Of a stretch of DNA of 64,000 nt, positions 53,901 through 61,830 are shown one piece after another (the first letter of the stretch is position 1; every line of letters starts with the position of its first letter). Origin of the DNA: Mesorhizobium sp. (GTDB taxonomy: Bacteria; Pseudomonadota; Alphaproteobacteria; Rhizobiales; Rhizobiaceae). The notes beneath the pieces were generated by a model, which saw only the letters and a program-made list of their open reading frames with translations, made no database searches and was not told the origin of the DNA. The position numbers and the translations under genes are program-made. The stretch lies in contig NZ_JAMLIG010000003.1 of assembly GCF_023954305.1 (NCBI RefSeq), positions 62,001 to 126,000 of the forward strand, written 5' to 3'.

Positions 53901-54079
53901 GATCGGAGGTCATGCAACGGATAGCCGTGCCCATGATTGGCGGCATGATTTCTTCAACGATCCTGACGCTCGTTGTGATTCCGGCAGTCTACGGCATCGT
54001 CAAGGGCTGGCGATTGCCGAAATCGGTTCGGAAGGGACCTGTTTTGCAGACAACAGAAATTGAGCTCGCTGCGGAGTAG
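50912..54079 (+). CDS. cusA: Heavy-metal RND efflux pump CusA (CzcA family)
   Basis: The 1055-residue HME-RND pump has twelve membrane helices in the usual two-times-six layout. Features include PLDAIPDLSDVQVIV, VEDQVTYPLTTSML, the proton-relay helix GGIAIAIGAMIDAAIVMIEN, and the Met-rich periplasmic cleft (NAWTMPIRARIDMLSTGIRTPVG), matching Cu/Ag-type pumps. The start is a GTG overlapping the cusB stop. No frameshift. It probably exports Cu+/Ag+ from periplasm or cytoplasm. A rearranged scrap of a close copy lies at 37047-37175. Confidence 0.95.
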   Translation: MIAKLIAWSARNLILVFFATALAAAAGVYAVKTLPLDAIPDLSDVQVIVFTDYPGQAPQVVEDQVTYPLTTSMLTVPRSKVVRGFSFFGVSFVYVIFEDGTDPYWARSRVLEYLNAAASRLPDGVSPALGPDATGVGWVYQYAVVAKELSLAELRSLQDWVVRFAVSKAEGVSEVASVGGFVKQYSIVVDPSRMRAQGVTLAEIGEAVRSSNMDTGGRTVEISEFEFMVRGRGYLKSITDIESIALKSVSGVPLRLGDVAKVEIVPDERRGIAELNGEGEVASGIVLQRVGANALTVIENAKESLAEIEKSLPEGTEIVPVYDRSKLIEAAIETLKSTLVEESIVVALVTIVFLLHVRSALVAIIMLPVGILMAFAAMKLLGLSSNIMSLGGIAIAIGAMIDAAIVMIENAHKHLERAPPDKPRIEVMIKAASEVGPALFFSLLIITVSFLPIFTLESQEGRLFGPLAFTKTFAMAAAALLSVTLVPALMVVLVRGRIVPEHKNPLNRLLIAVYRPIIAGVLKAKAFTMLLAIAALAVTVWPARQLGSEFMPNLDEGTLMYMPTTLPGLSITKAAELMQMQDRIIKSFPEVESVFGKAGRAQTATDPAPTEMFETIINLKPKSEWRPGVTTDSLKAEMDAALQFPGVSNAWTMPIRARIDMLSTGIRTPVGVKVYGTDLAEMENIARQIEAVLRAVPGTSSAYAERVIGGYYLDIVPDRAALGRYGLSIGDVQDVISMALGAKVITSTVEGRERYGVAIRYPRALRSDPGAIARDVQIALPGGGFVPLGEVAKVELTRGATSIRTENGQLAVYIFVDIAGRDLGGYVGEAQQAVAAEVKLPHGYSVAWSGQFEYLERAQARLKIVVPLTLALIFLLLYLNFRALTETLIVMLSLPFAIVGGIWMMWWLDFNMSVAVAVGFIALAGVAAETGVIMLIYLDNAWSEARARCAAEKRNMAKADLNEAIMFGAVERVRPKMMTVVAIMAGLLPILWTTGTGSEVMQRIAVPMIGGMISSTILTLVVIPAVYGIVKGWRLPKSVRKGPVLQTTEIELAAE

Positions 54080-54215
54080 GCGATCTGGAGTCAGGCTAGC
54101 CAGCACCAAGGTCGGTGGTCGCTCTTTGATCGCCTTGCCCCATTTATTGTTCAGGGGCCGCGACAAGGGCGTCGAGAAGGATCGGCGGAAGGGCTATCAG
54201 CGCGCTTGGGAAGCT

Positions 54216-54672
54216 TCAACCAGCGCTACAAGACAGCTTGGCGAAGTCCCTGCTGAACGACAGAGCCGCGAGCTTGAGGCCCTCTACTGTGATGAGATAC
54301 GGGAAGATCGTGTACGCGAAGTCATCGACGGTGAGTCCTGCCGGGTCGCCAAGGCGGCGGTCTGGATGCTGTTGGCGCCTTCGGGTGGGGGATCTGTGCG
54401 CCGAGCAGCCCGCCGCTGCCGGCGTCGGCCACGAGCTTGACGAGGCCTCGGGTGTCACACGCGGCGAGCGCGCGCGGCACCTGGTCGAGCCCGATCGTCG
54501 ACGTGCGGACCTGTTGTCCAGCGGCGTAGGCCGCTGCCCCTGTCAGCCCGACGCTCGCCAGCCGTGGGCCCGTGAACACGATGGTGGGTATGGCGCTGCT
54601 GTCGTAGCGCAAGCTGTCGCCGTTGAGGGCGTTCTTAGCGGCGAGCTTGGCGCCATATCCGTGTCCCAACAA
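54216..54672 (-). pseudogene. merA: Second merA, C-terminal fragment
   Basis: Segments YGAKLAAKNALNGDS, TIVFTGPRLASVGLTGAAAY, DQVPRALAACDTRGLVKLV and YTIFPYLITVEGLKLAALSF match the last 150 residues of MerA in at least two frames. The final motif reads LSCSAG instead of LSCCAG, so one of the vicinal Hg-binding cysteines is Ser. The N-terminal two thirds are gone and the upstream edge is joined to an IS3 orfA fragment. It differs clearly from the intact merA at 7765, so it is an independent copy. Confidence 0.85.
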
Positions 54673-54689
54673 CGTTGCGGTGACGAAAC

Positions 54690-54830
54690 GCTGCTTTCGT
54701 CGTGCAGGCGCTTGACCTCCAGCACGATCCTGATCTTGTCTTCGGCCCGGAAATGCCGACGGGTTGCCCGGCGGATATCCTTCACCACCTGCTCCGAAGG
54801 CTTCCTCGCACTCGTTCTCTTGGGTCGCAT
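54690..54830 (-). pseudogene. IS3-type orfA N-terminal fragment
   Basis: The frame begins MRPKRTSARKPSEQVVKDI and RRHFRAEDKIRIVLE, the start of an IS3-family OrfA, and then leaves the homology near 54690, where merA sequence begins. The rest of the element is absent. The junction suggests an insertion into merA followed by deletion. Confidence 0.7.
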
Positions 54831-55081
54831 CGTCGTCCCTTCGTCAATGCGACGAGACCAAAACCCTCCTTTAAGTCACAACCTCAAATCTGGACTATAG
54901 GTGCTGACGGGGAACACGATCAGGAGCAGCTGGGGCGCTGGCGCCGGCATCGCTCCTTATCCCGCCCTCACTACCGATTCTGTCTGCAAGTTTCCGCAAC
55001 CACAGTAACGCCTGCCGCACAAACAGTTGACGATCATCGCCGAAATCGTGGGTGGCGTTGGCTGGTCTATCCTGCAACCTG

Positions 55082-55258
55082 ATGGGCATGAACAGGCGGA
55101 CAATCACACGCCAGCAGAAGACGCTTCCAGGAACATGCCACATAGCAGTCCTGATGCGTTCGATGAGCGGGATAGCCAAGGCGGTCGTTTTGGCGACGCT
55201 ATTCATCTGCCTCGCAATCCTCATCCACTTGTACACGGCAATCGGCGATTGGAGCTGA
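55082..55258 (+). CDS. Possible small membrane protein
   Basis: A frame of about 58 residues (MGMNRRTITRQQKTLPG...) ends in one hydrophobic helix, AKAVVLATLFICLAILIHLY. No good ribosome-binding site was found. The complementary frame on the minus strand (54895-55311) is longer but looks like antisense. Low confidence that either is a gene. Confidence 0.3.
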   Translation: MGMNRRTITRQQKTLPGTCHIAVLMRSMSGIAKAVVLATLFICLAILIHLYTAIGDWS

Positions 55259-55373
55259 GCCAGGTTGCGAGAGCGACAGTGATTACCATCAGGGGGCAAT
55301 GAGCAGATCAATTCCTAAAGACAGACAAGCCAACCGTTGCCAGATCCACCCTACGTCAGGAATGGAGAAGCCA

Positions 55374-55949
55374 ATGACCTCGGTTTACAAAATGAAACTA
55401 CCTCCCCGGACAATGGAGGACGCCGACGCAAAGGTCAGCGCGGTTCTGGAAAAGGCGAAAGCGCGGGTTGGCGCCGTCCCCAACATGTACAGTGTTATTG
55501 CAAATTCTCCGGGCCTCCTTGAAACCTATCTCGACGGCTATGCACGGTTTCGCCAGGACTCCGGCTTCACTCCGATCGAGCAGGAAGTCGTGCTCCTTAC
55601 GATTAGCCGTAACAATGGTTGCGACTACTGCATGGCGGCGCACAGCACGATAGCCGATAAGGCGTCTGGCGTGCCGTCCAAAGTCACCAATGCAATCCGT
55701 GACGGCCATGACATCCCTGACCCGAAGCTCGCAGCCTTGAGCGTCTTCGTTGATAGAATGCTGTCGAGTCGTGGAATTCCAACACCGGATGACGTATCCA
55801 CTTTTCTGGAGGCCGGTTATTCCGAGCGGCAAATCCTCGAACTCGTGCTGGCCATCGCGGTCAAAACGCTCAGCAACTATTCCAATCACCTCTTCCACAC
55901 GCCGCTCGATGCAAGATTCGCCGATCGTGAATGGAAGAAGCAGGCTTGA
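55374..55949 (+). CDS. Carboxymuconolactone decarboxylase (AhpD-like) family protein
   Basis: The 191-residue, all-helical protein has the CMD/AhpD signature: QEVVLLTISRNNGCDYCMAAHSTIA, with the CxxC pair and nearby His of the peroxidase-type active site. AhpD-like enzymes reduce peroxides or peroxiredoxins. GGAGAAG about three to five bases upstream favours the ATG at 55374 over 55362. It is a lone intact gene in a decayed zone. Confidence 0.85.
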   Translation: MTSVYKMKLPPRTMEDADAKVSAVLEKAKARVGAVPNMYSVIANSPGLLETYLDGYARFRQDSGFTPIEQEVVLLTISRNNGCDYCMAAHSTIADKASGVPSKVTNAIRDGHDIPDPKLAALSVFVDRMLSSRGIPTPDDVSTFLEAGYSERQILELVLAIAVKTLSNYSNHLFHTPLDARFADREWKKQA

Positions 55950-56029
55950 CAATCGATAAATTCCGAGCGGGGAGAGGAGGGATCTCCTCTCCGCTCGGCG
56001 CACGGGTTTTACGCAGAAGGAAGATCGAC

Positions 56030-56735
56030 ATGCTGGCAAAGCGGCTGACATCGAAACAAGTCAATCGACGTGATCTCTTAACCGCTGCCTCGCTCGCGTC
56101 GGCATCGGTTCTGATTTCAGCTTGCACCACCGCGCCGACGCGACGGGGCACTGAGTCCAACCTGCGGGAAATCCAGCCGACGTCCCGCCATGAGCGCCTA
56201 TGGCAGCTACGTGTCGACCTACGCCGCCGTCGTGGACGAAGGCTACAAAATCCCTGCCGTACCGATCGACAAGATCGATCGCGCTACCTGCGCCAGGTAG
56301 TGCCCGATCCAACCGGAGAACGGCCTGGAACGATCGTCGTGGAACCTCAAGCCATTTCCTGTATCTGGTTCGTGAGGACGGCGATGCGCTGAGATATGGC
56401 GTTGGTTTAGGCCGCGATGGCTTTGAATGGTCTGGCCGCGCCATCGTTTAGCGGGAACGAAAAGGCCGAAATGGACACCGCCGGCGACCATGATCGCGCG
56501 CGAACCGCATCTGACGAAGTACAGCGCCGCGAACGGCGGTATTAGGTCTGGCCTCGACAACCCGCTTGGCGCCCGCGCGCTGTTTATTTTCCAGAATGGC
56601 GAGGACACTTTGCATCGTCTTCACGGCGCTCCCGAGTGGCAGTCGATAGGCAAGTCGATATCCTCGGCCTGCGTTCGGGACACGAACCAAGACGTCATAG
56701 AGCTCTATAAGCTCGGGATGATCAAGGAGAGTTGG
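56030..56735 (+). pseudogene. L,D-transpeptidase (YkuD) lipoprotein gene with several frameshifts
   Basis: A good start (GAAGGAAG before the ATG) leads into LTAASLASASVLISAC, a Tat/lipoprotein-like signal with lipobox Cys. Afterwards the coding trace changes frame at least three times: YGSYVSTYAAVVDEGYK, then VVPDPTGERPGTIVVEP, then FLYLVREDGDALRYGVGLGR, then REPHLTKYSAANGG and DNPLGARALFIFQNGEDTL. The catalytic SxGCVR motif reads SISSACVRDTN, so even the active site is changed. YkuD enzymes cross-link peptidoglycan. Confidence 0.85.
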
Positions 56736-56881
56736 GTTGCGCCAAGGGTCAGTCGGCTGAGTCCGAGACTTTCTGCTTTCGCGCAATTGTCTGCACGGCG
56801 ATATTGCGTCCCGATGGATAGCCGTCTATCGCAACGACACTCACTGCATCTTTGTCTCAATGGACGATGGGAGTTCCTGCT

Positions 56882-57343
56882 GTGAACGAGCACGTGGAGC
56901 GCGATCAGATCACTTCTCTCACCGCCGACATCGTGTCGGCCTATGTTTCCAACAATCCCGTGCCCGCCGGAGAATTGGCCAACCTCATCGGCAATGTCTA
57001 CAAATCGCTGCTCGCCGTGTCTGCGGGCGGTCAGGACGCGCCCACCGAGCCGCAGAAGCCGGCAGTCCCAGTGAAAAAGTCCGTCCACCAGGACTACATC
57101 GTCTGCCTGGAGGACGGAAAGAAGTTCAAGTCGCTGAAGCGCCATCTCAACGTCCACTACAGCATGACTGCGGACGAATACCGCGCCAAGTGGGGCTTGC
57201 CGGCAGACTACCCGATGGTGGCGCCTCAATATGCCGCACAACGCTCGGAATTGGCGAAGAAGCTCGGCCTCGGGCGCAAGAAGTCGGCGCCCCCGCCGAT
57301 ACCGGCAAAGCGCAGTCGCAAGAAGGTTGCCGCCGGCATCTGA
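56882..57343 (+). CDS. Ros/MucR family transcriptional regulator
   Basis: The 153-residue protein matches Ros/MucR: LTADIVSAYVSNNPVPAGELANLI, the zinc-finger region CLEDGKKFKSLKRHLNVHYSMTADEYR, and WGLPADYPMVAPQYAAQRSELAKKLGLG with a basic tail. The second zinc Cys of Ros is Asp here (CLED), a CysAspHis2 variant known among M. loti homologues. GGGAG eight bases before the GTG at 56882 supports that start; an ATG at 56867 is less likely. MucR proteins repress exopolysaccharide and motility genes. Confidence 0.9.
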   Translation: MNEHVERDQITSLTADIVSAYVSNNPVPAGELANLIGNVYKSLLAVSAGGQDAPTEPQKPAVPVKKSVHQDYIVCLEDGKKFKSLKRHLNVHYSMTADEYRAKWGLPADYPMVAPQYAAQRSELAKKLGLGRKKSAPPPIPAKRSRKKVAAGI

Positions 57344-57346
57344 CTG

Positions 57347-57756
57347 ATGGAGGTCAAACGCGTCGTCGCCTAGGCCAGAAAGGCTCGGGAGGCGGGCACC
57401 ACGCGCTATTTCATGGGTACGGCCTGGCGCGGCCCGAAGGAGCGCGACAGGAACGCCGTAGTCGCTACGATCTCGGGCGTGAAGGCGCCCGGTATGGAGA
57501 CCTGCATGACGCCCGGCATGCTCCATCCTGGCCAGGCGCAACGCCTCAACCAGGCCGGTCTCGACTACTACAACCATAACATCGACACCACGGAACGCTA
57601 TTACGGCGAAATCGTCTCGACCCGGACCTTTGCCGACCGCTTGGAACGTTTGGCCACTTGCGCGGGGCCGGCATGAAGGTCTACTGCGGCGGCATCGTCG
57701 GCATAGGCGAGCGATGGGCCGACCGCATCTTCATGCTGGTCACGCTCGCCAACCTG
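57347..57756 (+). pseudogene. bioB: Biotin synthase (bioB) fragment
   Basis: Starting just after the MucR stop, the frame reads MEVKRVVA-stop-ARKAREAGTTRYFMGTAWRG, continues with MTPGMLHPGQAQRLNQAGLDYYNHN and YGEIVSTRTFADRLERL, and after a frameshift near 57665 with KVYCGGIVGIGERWADR. These are the central BioB segments; the N-terminal Fe-S Cys cluster and the C-terminus are missing. Not functional. Confidence 0.85.
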
Positions 57757-57990
57757 AGTTGGTGCAACTGCGGATCAAGGAGGCGGGCGGGCGTGAGGCT
57801 GGGCTTCGAGTTGGAAACGGCACTCGTCGTGGAGCCCGATTATATCGCGCTCGGCCCGCTCTACCCCACCACACCCAAAGCAATGAAATGGGGGCGCCGC
57901 AGGGGTGCGACCGTATCTCCGTCTGGAAACATCGCGTCGGCAGCCTTCCGCTAATGGCCATCGGCGGGCTTGTCACGTTACCGTCTCCGA
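57757..57990 (+). pseudogene. thiE: Thiamine-phosphate synthase (thiE) fragment
   Basis: Directly joined to the bioB scrap are LVQLRIKEAGGRE (ThiE N-terminal strand), then in another frame LETALVVEPDYIALGPLYPTT, then APQGCDRISVWKHRVG and PLMAIGGL. The middle of ThiE is deleted and the frame changes at least twice. Joining of bioB and thiE pieces suggests a cofactor-biosynthesis island that has been lost. Confidence 0.75.
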
Positions 57991-58399
57991 CAATTTGGAC
58001 GTCCAGAAACAAGCACCCGCTCCAAAAAGCGTCCACAGCAATGGCTGCTCGGTTCCGATGGCTGGCGAGTTGGTCAGGAACCTCAACGCTTTGGACCGTG
58101 TCGGGCCGCGATGGATAGGGGTCGCTCCCGAGCTATGCCTTGGCGTCCAATGAGGCGCATTTCAGGGCTAGTAGCATTGTTCAGCGACAGCGAAGGATAC
58201 CCGGGAAGCCCATGAACTTTTGGAGGGTGATCTCGTCCGTGACGATTTGGATCGACTCTGCGAGGCCAATGCGCGAAGGCCGATTGAAATGAGATTTGAT
58301 GATGGCAATTGCCTTACTGCCTTGATTGAGTGCTTTTTTTAAGAATTCTAATGACCGCAACAACCCTTAATTGAACACCGGTGGATCAAAATACTCGTC
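57991..58399. other. Gene-free stretch ahead of the GGDEF-EAL gene
   Basis: About 400 bases with no supported gene. A 60-codon minus-strand frame (58181-58363) has no recognisable domain. The right end carries the 22-base sequence shared with 14451-14472. Confidence 0.4.
58354..58375 (+). repeat. 22-base repeat, copy B (shared with 14451-14472)
   Basis: One mismatch separates this copy from the one at the end of the adenylation-acyltransferase gene. It lies 25 bases upstream of the intact GGDEF-EAL start. Together with the homologous start codons that follow both copies, it marks duplicated loci. Confidence 0.75.
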
Positions 58400-59980
58400 A
58401 TGTGGAAAGGTGTGAAAGCAATTTTCGACGGCAGTCTCGATGCCGAACCAGCCAGGCTAACCATCATCCAGTCCGTCGTCGTGACGATCCTGGCGGTGGC
58501 CATGGCGGCTGGACTTTGGGTTACGATCGGGGTGCACTTTCCCAACATTTGGTATCAGATCTTTGCCGCGCTCTTTATAGCATCGATATTGGCGCCAATT
58601 TTTCTGTACCCGTCCTATAGGACTTCCCACCGGTTGCGCCTTGCCAACACCGTCATCAAGCAACAGGCCTTCACGGATCACCTGACAAAGCTGCCAAACT
58701 CGTTTGCATTGTCAGATGCGCTGGAGCAGCGTCTGCGCAAGCAGACTGAGGGATTTGCCGTGCACTTTGTCGATGTTGACAGGTTCAAGCAAGTTAACGA
58801 TTCGCTCGGCCACGATGTGGGCAACGCGGTGTTGAAGGCGATCGCCGAGAGGCTGCGGCACTGTGTTGGGGAGAAGGATTTTGTCGCGCGCTTCGGCGGA
58901 GACGAATTCGTCGTCGTGCAAAACAGGGTTTCGTCTGAGGCGGAAGCCATCGATTACGCGAACAGGATAAGGCAGGCGGTCTCGACGACCTACGGCCTGG
59001 AAACCCATCAGATTGCCGTCCGGGTTACAATCGGAACCGCGCTCGCTCCGTTGCACGCAGACGAGCCCACCCAGATCCTCAAGGCTGCCGACTTGGCTCT
59101 CTATAAGGCCAAATCCCGTGGCACGACCGGCGAATTGTTCGCACCTCAAATGGCCATGGTGGCAAGCCGGCGCAGGACAATCGAAGTCGGGCTGGAGGCC
59201 GCCCTTGTGGAAAGACAGTTGTCGCTTATGTTTCAGCCGATTGTGCAAAGAACACGCCCGCAGCGCATCGTCGCCGTCGAGGCGTTGGTTCGGTGGAGTT
59301 TGCCCGACGGTACGACGATTTCCCCGAGTGAATTCGTGCCTGTCGCCGAGCGAACCGGTTGGATCGTGGAAATTGGCGAATGGGTACTCGAACAGGCGTG
59401 CGTGGAGTGCCGCAACTGGCCAGAGGATGTGCGTGTCGCCGTCAATGTGTCACCGGTACAATTCTCTCGCGGCGACCTGCTGGCAACCGTCAAACGAATC
59501 CTGACCAAGACGGGGCTGTCACCCCATCGGTTGGAACTCGAGATCACCGAGTCGGTCCTGATTAGCGATACGACCCTCATTGAGCCAATCTTGAGCGAGC
59601 TCCGCGCGATGGGCGTACGCGTTGCACTGGACGACTTCGGCGCTGGGTATTGCGGCCTTCATTATCTGCGTCAATTCACCATCGATAAGATCAAGGTCGA
59701 TAAAACGATTATTGATGAAGCATGCACGAGCGAAAAGGCGCTGAACATCCTGCGCGGTGTTTCCAAGATCGCCTCGGAAATCGGCATGACAGTCACGGTC
59801 GAGGGGGTCGACAACCAGGAAAAAATTGAGCTGTTGAATCGTGAAAAATGCGCTGATGAGTTGCAAGGCTTCTTCTTCAGCCGACCCGTGGCTGCCCGCA
59901 TCGCTACGCAAATGCTGGCGCTACAACAGCGCCACGAGAACCAGCAAGAGAACGTGATTTCGAATCGAAGACCGGATTAG
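58400..59980 (+). CDS. Membrane GGDEF-EAL c-di-GMP enzyme
   Basis: The 526-residue protein has two N-terminal membrane helices (about 22-72: IIQSVVVTILAVAMAAGLW and IFAALFIASILAPIFLY). A GGDEF domain follows with VDVDRFKQVNDSLGHDVGN and an intact RFGGDEF, then an EAL domain with VEALVRW, LEITESVL, LDDFGAGY, IKVDKT and VEGVDN. All key motifs are present, so both synthesis and breakdown of c-di-GMP are possible. It is next to the MucR gene's decay zone. A deletion scar of a paralogue is at 14473-14625. Confidence 0.93.
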   Translation: MWKGVKAIFDGSLDAEPARLTIIQSVVVTILAVAMAAGLWVTIGVHFPNIWYQIFAALFIASILAPIFLYPSYRTSHRLRLANTVIKQQAFTDHLTKLPNSFALSDALEQRLRKQTEGFAVHFVDVDRFKQVNDSLGHDVGNAVLKAIAERLRHCVGEKDFVARFGGDEFVVVQNRVSSEAEAIDYANRIRQAVSTTYGLETHQIAVRVTIGTALAPLHADEPTQILKAADLALYKAKSRGTTGELFAPQMAMVASRRRTIEVGLEAALVERQLSLMFQPIVQRTRPQRIVAVEALVRWSLPDGTTISPSEFVPVAERTGWIVEIGEWVLEQACVECRNWPEDVRVAVNVSPVQFSRGDLLATVKRILTKTGLSPHRLELEITESVLISDTTLIEPILSELRAMGVRVALDDFGAGYCGLHYLRQFTIDKIKVDKTIIDEACTSEKALNILRGVSKIASEIGMTVTVEGVDNQEKIELLNREKCADELQGFFFSRPVAARIATQMLALQQRHENQQENVISNRRPD

Positions 59981-60339
59981 CCAATGGCAAAACGATCAGA
60001 CTTTGTGGTCTTGAGCAGAAATGCATCGGCTGTAGAGCTGTTCCTAGGTGGCAGTAAGGCGATGAACGGAAGATCACTTTTCCGGCCGTTCGCGGCGATG
60101 GCGGCCGCGAGTAGCTTGCCGGCGCCCGTCCAGCGCCATCGCCCCTCCCCGGCAACCCTACGCTCGAGCCCCAGCGCCAGCCCTCCTCCCGGCCACAGTG
60201 CAACACGGCACGCTCGCACGCGTAACCGCGTTCGAGGTGGGCAATGCGCCAAGCGATATAGTGAGAACCCCCCGAAAACCGGACAGTGACGGAAGCTACG
60301 AACTGACGTCTACTGTCTCCAAGAACGAGTAGGCAGAGC
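59981..60339. other. Gene-free stretch including an IS3-like end
   Basis: No supported gene. The right part (about 60265-60295) contains CCCCCCGAAAACCGGACAGT, which resembles the terminal sequence of IS3-family elements and leads into the orfA remnant at 60340. Confidence 0.4.
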
Positions 60340-60636
60340 ATGCGCAAGCGGAGGAATCATGAAGCGGGCTTCAACGCTCGCGTGGCGCTGGAGGCCGTGA
60401 AGGGCGAGCGCACCTTGTCGGAGTTGGCTACCGAATATGGGCGTGCATCCGACGATGACCCACCAGTGGAGAAGGCGCTTCTCGACGGGGCGGCGGACAT
60501 TTTCGAGCGGGGCACGAAGACGACCGCTGAGGTCAACGAGGACACCGTTCGGGCGCTGCGCGCAAGGATCGGAGAGCTGGCCCTCGCCAGCGATTTTTTG
60601 TCACGAAAGCTTAATACCAGCGGTCATGTTGATTGA
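60340..60636 (+). pseudogene. IS3-family orfA with a compensated frameshift
   Basis: The frame reads MRKRRNHEAGFNARVALEAV and GERTLSELATEYG, then shows an alien 13-residue stretch (RASDDDPPVEK). In the +1 frame the expected GVHPTMTHQW is seen. It returns to KALLDGAADIFERG and ends LASDFLSRKL as usual for OrfA. One extra G near 60438 and one missing base near 60475 explain this. Only the first codons of orfB (MLIDRRH) remain, so the element is dead. Confidence 0.8.
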
Positions 60637-61124
60637 CCGACGACATGCGCCCACCGCCTCATTCCGATTGACGTGATGATTTCTGGATTTGCGAGGAGCT
60701 GCGGGGCGACCTCTGGCGCCGGCCAGTCCTGAACCAGAGCGACCGGAGCCTCGTCACCGTCGTCGCGCTCGTGGCAACCGGAAAGGCGGACCAGATTTAT
60801 AACAACAGTGCCGATTTCTGACTCGCTCCCCCGGCCACCCCAACCGCCAGATCGACGATCTCCTGCCGTGGACCTCGATCAGGCGGCGGACGAGCTGCAC
60901 CAAGGTGTCGTCCTGAGGTTTGTGATATGGCCCGCGGAGCTTCGCCGCACGATGCACCTTGTCATGGAGATGCGAGCGGGTCACCTCGATTGTCTCGGCG
61001 ACGGCCTTCGTCGGGAACCGTCCCTCGGCTGCGACAGAGCCGCAAGCTCGGTTTTATGGGATGGCCCACCCCTCCTGAGAAGCATCGACTAGGATGCCGG
61101 TTGTGGAGAATAAAGGAGCGAGCC
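60637..61124. other. Region without a supported gene between IS3 and IS110 scraps
   Basis: About 490 bases. Frames exist on both strands (for example 60754-60984 minus, 60808-61092 plus), but none has a ribosome-binding site or a recognisable motif. Probably further transposon debris. Confidence 0.35.
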
Positions 61125-61345
61125 ATGAACATTGCTATCCTCGGAATCGATCTGGGCAAGAACCCGTGCAGTGTGGTTTGGCGTCGACGAGACCGGCGCT
61201 GTCGTACTGCGCCGGCGCATGCTTCATCAGACGATTGTGCAGTGTGCGTCGGGCCTGCCGCGCTGGGGGATGGCGATGGAGCCGCGCTGCGGCGCGCACC
61301 ATCTCGGACGCATTCTCCCAGCGCGGGGTCACGAGATGTCTGGAC
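61125..61345 (+). pseudogene. IS110-family transposase N-terminal fragment
   Basis: AAAGGAG precedes an ATG giving MNIAILGIDLGKNPCSVVW, the DEDD-type first Asp motif of IS110. After one frameshift near 61180 come VDETGAVVLRRRML, VQCASGLPRWGMAME and GAHHLGRILPARGHE, which match IS110 but with the second acidic region altered. The remaining 250 residues are missing. Confidence 0.8.
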
Positions 61346-61539
61346 TGTGCTGGCGGGACAGGAGACAACCCGGCTGCGCCCGGGCCGGCGCAGACTTTCG
61401 GAGCCAACCCGAACCGTCTCTACGGAGACGGCGACGGGATCGTATTGGCCTTCGGTGCCGCGCTCCCAATGCAGACAATCCTATGATGGCTGGCGCGCAA
61501 CGGCTCGACGCGATAGCGTGGTGGCCTAGCGGGGTATGC

Positions 61540-61779
61540 ATGGGCGTTCTGGTAAAATACGTCGTCGAAGATGATGGGGGAAACATCATCACGTCGAGTT
61601 ATCTTCCTCGGGGATATGAAGATGACGATGCTGCTGCCGTGCATATCGACGTGCTCCGCAGCTCGCGTGATGTAAGCGGATACGACGCCAAGCATGGACG
61701 CTGGTGGGCGCGGGATCGTGCAGATCCCCAACTTTGGCACTACTGGTGGGTCGAATGCCCGAAACCGGCAGAGAATTAG
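61540..61779 (+). CDS. Small acidic hypothetical protein
   Basis: The last 79 residues of a longer open frame look natural: MGVLVKYVVEDDGGNIITSS, then YEDDDAAAVHIDVLRSS, ending LWHYWWVECPKPAEN, Trp-rich and acidic. The upstream part of the frame is IS110 debris. No strong ribosome-binding site precedes the ATG at 61540. I do not recognise the family. Confidence 0.45.
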   Translation: MGVLVKYVVEDDGGNIITSSYLPRGYEDDDAAAVHIDVLRSSRDVSGYDAKHGRWWARDRADPQLWHYWWVECPKPAEN

Positions 61780-61830
61780 TTCAGCGGACCGGCGCGGCGG
61801 GATTACGGCGGGACCAGCGCGCGCCGATCG

